A stretch of 8,793 bases of DNA from Hyphomicrobiales bacterium (GTDB lineage: Bacteria > Pseudomonadota > Alphaproteobacteria > Rhizobiales > S144-23): NCBI GenBank assembly GCA_015494375.1, contig WGBL01000091.1, positions 1 through 8,793 on the forward strand. The letters run 5' to 3'. Below, piece after piece: positions 5,652 through 8,793 of this stretch (position 1 is the first letter of the stretch; every line of letters starts with the position of its first letter). The translations under genes and the position numbers were made by a program. A model generated the notes under the pieces. It was not told where the DNA came from, ran no database searches, and was given only the letters and a program-made list of their open reading frames with translations.

Positions 5652-6365
5652 ATGCGCCCTTCCAAGCGACAAGCCGACGAAATGCGCTCCGTGACGTTTG
5701 AGCGCGCGGTCTCCATCCACGCCGAGGGCTCGTGCCTTATCAAGTTCGGCAACACCCATGTGCTTTGCACGGCGAGCCTCGAGGAGCGCCTGCCGCCATG
5801 GCTCAAGGGCCAGGGGCGCGGCTGGGTGACGGCGGAGTATGGCATGCTGCCGCGCTCGACCAGCGAGCGTATGCGGCGCGAGGCATCGAGCGGCCGGCAA
5901 GGCGGCCGCACGCTTGAGATCCAGCGCCTTATTGGCCGCTCGCTGCGCGCCGTCGTCAATCTGGAGAAACTGGGTGAGCGGCAGATCAGTATCGATTGCG
6001 ATGTGATCCAGGCCGATGGCGGCACCCGCACCGCTTCCATCACTGGCGCCTGGGTTGCGCTTCACGACTGCATCGAATGGATGCGCGAGCGCGACATGGT
6101 CGAGGGCGATGTCTTGAGCGATCAGGTGGCCGCCGTCTCGTGCGGGCTCTATGGTGGCGAGGCGGTGCTCGATCTCGACTATCAGGAGGACAGCGAGGCC
6201 GATGCCGACGCCAATTTCGTCATGACCGGCAGCGGCGGCCTGGTCGAGGTGCAGGCGACGGCCGAGACAAAGCCCTTTGCGCGCGAGGATTTCGAGCGCC
6301 TCTTGGAGCTGGCCCAAAAGGGCATTGCCGAGCTTGTCAGGCTGCAACGACTGACCGTGGCTTGA
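5652..6365 (+). CDS. rph: Ribonuclease PH
   Basis: Phosphorolytic 3'-5' exoribonuclease that trims the 3' ends of tRNA precursors using inorganic phosphate and acts as a hexamer of dimers in the cytoplasm. The 237-residue length is typical. It opens with the family N-terminus MRPSKRQADEMRSV and continues with HAEGSCLIKFGNTHVLCTAS (23-42). The phosphate-binding residues are visible as R86 in GGRTLEI and GTR at 124-126 in DVIQADGGTRTASITGA (117-133). The C-terminal MTGSGGLVEVQATAE (191-205) is also characteristic. The frame is intact to the end, so it should be active. It is the first gene of the rightward operon, divergent from hrcA, as in many alphaproteobacteria. It is followed after 51 bases by the VOC gene instead of directly by rdgB. 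Confidence 0.96.
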   Translation: MRPSKRQADEMRSVTFERAVSIHAEGSCLIKFGNTHVLCTASLEERLPPWLKGQGRGWVTAEYGMLPRSTSERMRREASSGRQGGRTLEIQRLIGRSLRAVVNLEKLGERQISIDCDVIQADGGTRTASITGAWVALHDCIEWMRERDMVEGDVLSDQVAAVSCGLYGGEAVLDLDYQEDSEADADANFVMTGSGGLVEVQATAETKPFAREDFERLLELAQKGIAELVRLQRLTVA

Positions 6366-6401
6366 GCAGCATGGCGCCTCAGTGTGCCTCGGCGGGCGAG
6401 C

Positions 6402-6408
6402 AAAGGAG
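6402..6408 (+). promoter_or_regulatory. Strong ribosome binding site selecting a TTG start
   Basis: AAAGGAG at 6402-6408 is the best anti-16S match in this operon. It is eight bases before TTG 6417, an ideal distance, but 17 bases before the next in-frame ATG (6426) and downstream of the in-frame GTG at 6384. This favours TTG as the start of the VOC gene. Confidence 0.7.
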
Positions 6409-6416
6409 AAACCCCA

Positions 6417-6836
6417 TTGCCAACAATGCGACCGCAAAGAGTATTGGAAACTGTGCTTTATGCCAGCGACCTCGAGGCGGCCGAGGCGTTCTACAGCAAG
6501 GTGTTGGGGCTCGAGCCCTATCACAGGGCCGATGGACGTCAGGTCTTCTTTCGGCTCGATGAGCAGATGCTTCTGATTTTCAATGCGGATGAGACCGAAA
6601 AGCCGCCACGTGATCCGCGCTTGCCCGTCCCGCCCCATGGCGCGCGGGGAGCGGGCCATGTCTGCTTTCGCGCCGACGGCGAGGAGATCTCCGCCTGGCG
6701 GCAGCGCCTCGAAGCGCATGGGGTCGAGATCGAGGCGGATTTCCGCTGGCCCTCGGGCGGCCGCTCGATCTATTTCCGCGACCCGGCCGGCAATTCGCTC
6801 GAGTTTGCCGAGGCCAGAATCTGGGGGCTCGAATGA
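6417..6836 (+). CDS. VOC-fold (glyoxalase/bleomycin-resistance-like) protein
   Basis: Small cytoplasmic protein of about 139 residues with the two beta-alpha-beta-beta-beta modules of the vicinal oxygen chelate superfamily. The first module is seen as LETVLYASDLEAAEAFYSKVLGLEP (about residues 10-34). The second is seen as GHVCFRADGEEISAWRQRLEAHGV (80-103) and GGRSIYFRDPAGNSLEFAE (114-132). By alignment to the usual pattern, metal ligands could be E11 (where many family members have His), H81 and E129; the fourth ligand is not obvious, since the end of module one reads LLIFN. The class includes glyoxalase I, dioxygenases and antibiotic-binding proteins, and nothing here fixes the substrate. 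TTG 6417 is preferred because of the well-spaced AAAGGAG; ATG 6426 is the alternative. The stop overlaps the rdgB start (ATGA), so the two are translationally coupled. Confidence 0.85.
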   Translation: MPTMRPQRVLETVLYASDLEAAEAFYSKVLGLEPYHRADGRQVFFRLDEQMLLIFNADETEKPPRDPRLPVPPHGARGAGHVCFRADGEEISAWRQRLEAHGVEIEADFRWPSGGRSIYFRDPAGNSLEFAEARIWGLE

Positions 6837-7507
6837 CGATTGATAGCGCGCGATTGAGCGAAGCGCGCCGCCTTCGGGCGGGTAGCCGGCTTGTGGTTGC
6901 AAGCCACAATGCGGGCAAGGTGCGCGAGATCGCCGAGCTGATGGCGCCTTATGATGTCGCGGCCGTCTCGGCCGCCGAGCTCGGCTTGCCCGAGCCGGTC
7001 GAGGACGGCGAGACATTCGAGGCCAACGCGCGCATCAAGGCGCTGGCCGCGGCCCGCGGTTCCGGGCTGCCGGCGCTTTCTGACGATTCGGGGCTCGAGG
7101 TCGCCGACCTCGACGGCGCGCCAGGCATCTACTCCGCCCGTTGGGCGGGCCCCGACAAGGATTTCGGGCGCGCCATGGAACGGATCTTCAGGGAGCTCGA
7201 AGCACGCGGGGCGCGCAACCGCCTTGTCGGGGAAGACGAAAAGGCACGCACGCCGGGGCCAAGGGCCAACTTCACCTGTGCGCTTGCGCTCGCCTGGCCC
7301 GACGGCACCTGCCACCTCTTTGAGGGCAAGGTGCATGGCCATCTTGTCTGGCCGCCTCGGGGGGAAAAAGGCTTCGGCTACGATCCAATTTTCGTTCCCG
7401 ATGGTTATGACATCACCTTCGGCGAAATGGAGCCCGCGGCCAAGCATGCCATCTCCCATCGCGCGCGGGCTTTCGAGCGCTTTGTCAAAGCCTGCCTGGC
7501 GCCATGA
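6833..7507 (+). CDS. rdgB: dITP/XTP pyrophosphatase (RdgB/HAM1 family)
   Basis: House-cleaning enzyme that hydrolyses dITP, ITP and XTP to the monophosphate and pyrophosphate, keeping deaminated purines out of DNA and RNA. It has 224 residues, slightly longer than the E. coli protein because of about 17 residues before the first strand, a common alphaproteobacterial trait. Motifs: ASHNAGKVREI (23-33, substrate and phosphate binding), LSDDSGLEV (82-90, with the catalytic and Mg-binding acidic pair at 84-85), GAPGIYSARWAG (95-106), GFGYDPIF (180-187) and SHRARA (208-213, base recognition). Start ATG 6833 overlaps the VOC stop by four bases, and its own stop overlaps hemW by four. Together with rph and hemW this is a conserved alphaproteobacterial neighbourhood. 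Confidence 0.95.
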   Translation: MTIDSARLSEARRLRAGSRLVVASHNAGKVREIAELMAPYDVAAVSAAELGLPEPVEDGETFEANARIKALAAARGSGLPALSDDSGLEVADLDGAPGIYSARWAGPDKDFGRAMERIFRELEARGARNRLVGEDEKARTPGPRANFTCALALAWPDGTCHLFEGKVHGHLVWPPRGEKGFGYDPIFVPDGYDITFGEMEPAAKHAISHRARAFERFVKACLAP

Positions 7508-8724
7508 CGGACAACCCGCGGTCTCAAGCCTTCGGCATTTATCTCCATTGGCCCTTTTGCCAATCCAAATGCCCCTATTGCGACTTCAACAGCCATGTCG
7601 ACAGTAGAAACGACGAGGCCGCCTTCATCGCCGCGCTCAAGCACGAGCTCAGCCATTTCGCCGCCCTGAGCGGGAGCGAGACGGTGACCAGCATCTTTTT
7701 CGGCGGCGGGACGCCCTCGCTTATGAGCGGGCGAGGGGTGGCCGCGCTCCTTGAGCATATCGCGCGCCTCTGGCCGCTCGCGGGCGACGTTGAGATAAGC
7801 CTCGAGGCCAACCCCTCAAGCGTAGAGGCGGCGCGCTTTGCCGACTATCGCGCGGCGGGTGTCAATCGCATCTCGATTGGTGTGCAGTCGCTCGACGATG
7901 GCGCGCTCAAGAGGCTTGGCCGGCGCCATAACGCCGCCGAGGCGCGGGCCGCCATCGCCCTTGCGCAAGAAGCGTTTGCCCGCGTCTCGTGCGATTTCAT
8001 TTATGCCCGGCCGGGCCAGAGTCTCGCCCACTGGTGCGCCGAGCTTTCCGAGATATTGGCGCTCGGGCTCACCCATCTTTCGCTCTATCAGCTCACGATC
8101 GAGCCGGGCACCCCTTTTGCGGCCCTTGAAGCGGCCGGCAGGCTCAGGCTGCCCGCGGGCGATGAGGCGCGGGCGCTCTATGATCTCACGGCCGAGCTGT
8201 GCGCGGGCGCGGGGCTTGGGGCTTACGAGATTTCCAACTACGCCCGGCCGGGCGAGGAATGCCGCCACAATCTCGTCTATTGGCGCTATCAGCCCTATGT
8301 CGGGGTCGGCCCCGGCGCCCATGGCCGGATCGGGCGGGAGCGGGGCGCGGAGCGGCTTGCCACCTATTGCGAGCCCGACCCCGCACGCTGGCTCGCCCTC
8401 GTTGCGGCGCAAGGCCATGGTGCTCTCGTCTGTGAGCCACTCTCTGCCGAGGCCCGTGCGCTTGAGATGCTGCTCATGGGGCTGCGGCTTGGCGAGGGGC
8501 TTGATCTCGGGCGGCTTTCCCGCGAGACGGGGCATGGGCTGCCCGAGGCCCTGCTCGAGGAGCTCGTCGCAGATGGCCATCTCGAGCGCCCGCGACCGGG
8601 CTGCATCGCGGCGACGGAACAAGGCCGGCCGCTCCTCGATGGCCTTGTGCGGATGCTGGCAGAGGCCCTCACGGCCGTCGACGTCCCGCCTCGGCGTGAG
8701 GCCCCGTCTCCGACAGCGGCCTAA
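7504..8724 (+). CDS. hemW: HemW, radical SAM haem chaperone (HemN-like)
   Basis: Radical SAM protein of 406 residues, often mislabelled as oxygen-independent coproporphyrinogen III oxidase. It binds haem and helps deliver it to haem proteins. The [4Fe-4S]/SAM cluster motif CQSKCPYC (C19, C23, C26) lies at the N-terminus and is followed by DF, as in HemW, rather than the extra Cys of true HemN. GGGTP (67-71) contacts SAM. The haem-binding HNLVYW motif (255-260) is intact and followed by GVGPGAHGR. The C-terminal HemN-type winged helix covers about 310-385, with a short Pro/Ala tail. Start ATG 7504 overlaps the rdgB stop, giving a tight operon. HemW rather than HemN is favoured by the CxxxCxxCDF form and the HNxxYW motif. 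Enzymatic function beyond haem binding is uncertain in the family. Confidence 0.94.
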   Translation: MTDNPRSQAFGIYLHWPFCQSKCPYCDFNSHVDSRNDEAAFIAALKHELSHFAALSGSETVTSIFFGGGTPSLMSGRGVAALLEHIARLWPLAGDVEISLEANPSSVEAARFADYRAAGVNRISIGVQSLDDGALKRLGRRHNAAEARAAIALAQEAFARVSCDFIYARPGQSLAHWCAELSEILALGLTHLSLYQLTIEPGTPFAALEAAGRLRLPAGDEARALYDLTAELCAGAGLGAYEISNYARPGEECRHNLVYWRYQPYVGVGPGAHGRIGRERGAERLATYCEPDPARWLALVAAQGHGALVCEPLSAEARALEMLLMGLRLGEGLDLGRLSRETGHGLPEALLEELVADGHLERPRPGCIAATEQGRPLLDGLVRMLAEALTAVDVPPRREAPSPTAA

Positions 8725-8770
8725 GCGGCGGTTGAAGCCTTTGGGGCACGTGCCGGACGTGACAGTGCGA

Positions 8771-8784
8771 GGCGGCCGGCCGCC
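8771..8784. other. Perfect 14-bp GC palindrome after hemW
   Basis: GGCGGCCGGCCGCC reads the same on both strands, 46 bases after the hemW stop. It could fold as a short stem with a four-base loop and may be part of an operon terminator, but the window ends nine bases later and no T tract is visible. A smaller palindrome, GGCACGTGCC, lies at 8745-8754. Confidence 0.35.
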
Positions 8785-8793
8785 CCCTCATCC

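Noticed and set aside
5639..5701. Short 20-codon ORF just upstream of and overlapping rph
   Set aside because: AGAGGAG directly touches its ATG with no spacer, and its frame ends inside rph. It is more likely that this binding site serves rph.
6384..6416. GTG start giving the VOC protein 11 more residues
   Set aside because: No binding site precedes it, while the strong AAAGGAG lies downstream at 6402-6408 and fits TTG 6417.
5493..7016. 507-codon open frame on the minus strand across rph, VOC and rdgB
   Set aside because: It lies antisense to three well-supported genes with clear family motifs. Long antisense frames are expected in GC-rich coding DNA, and the translation shows no recognisable domain.

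Overview
The window reads as a piece of alphaproteobacterial core chromosome, most likely from the Hyphomicrobiales or a close relative. Base composition is high-GC throughout, and the divergent block grpE-hrcA / rph-rdgB-hemW is a familiar alphaproteobacterial arrangement. The taxonomic placement is inferred from gene order and protein style, not from a marker gene. There are eight convincing protein genes. I see no tRNA, rRNA, insertion sequence, CRISPR array or attachment site.

Layout. Positions 17-1009 (+) hold galE (UDP-glucose 4-epimerase). A 343-base gap follows whose second half is AT-rich. Positions 1353-2690 (+) hold a membrane-anchored TadE/TadG-like protein with a C-terminal von Willebrand factor A domain, interrupted by a very basic CKKWK-repeat insertion. 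A strong two-way terminator hairpin (2804-2831) separates it from the convergent stress operon. On the minus strand, hrcA (5300-4221) is followed by grpE (4099-2924). The GrpE is unusual: a normal core sits between long acidic, low-complexity tails at both ends. Both hrcA and grpE have an upstream promoter-like sequence that fits the alphaproteobacterial heat-shock sigma factor (RpoH) pattern with the same 16-base spacer. No CIRCE operator is present.

The hrcA-rph divergent region (5301-5651) is structured. It contains the hrcA promoter, a 30-base two-tier dyad, an adjoining hairpin, a block of three different short tandem repeats, and an A-rich leader. Rightward from 5652 runs rph (RNase PH), a small VOC-fold (glyoxalase-like) gene, rdgB (dITP/XTP pyrophosphatase) and hemW (radical SAM haem chaperone). 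The last three are joined by 4-base ATGA stop/start overlaps, and the VOC gene appears to use a TTG start placed by a strong ribosome binding site, so this is very probably one operon.

How the genes work together. The left-hand stress operon couples a heat-shock repressor with the DnaK nucleotide exchange factor. The right-hand operon is housekeeping: tRNA 3'-end trimming, removal of non-canonical purine nucleotides, and haem delivery, with a VOC enzyme of unknown substrate inserted. I did not find a clear undescribed multi-gene system. The parts most worth a second look are the extended GrpE, the basic insertion in the vWA protein, the matched heat-shock promoters, the structured divergent intergenic region and the VOC gene lodged between rph and rdgB.
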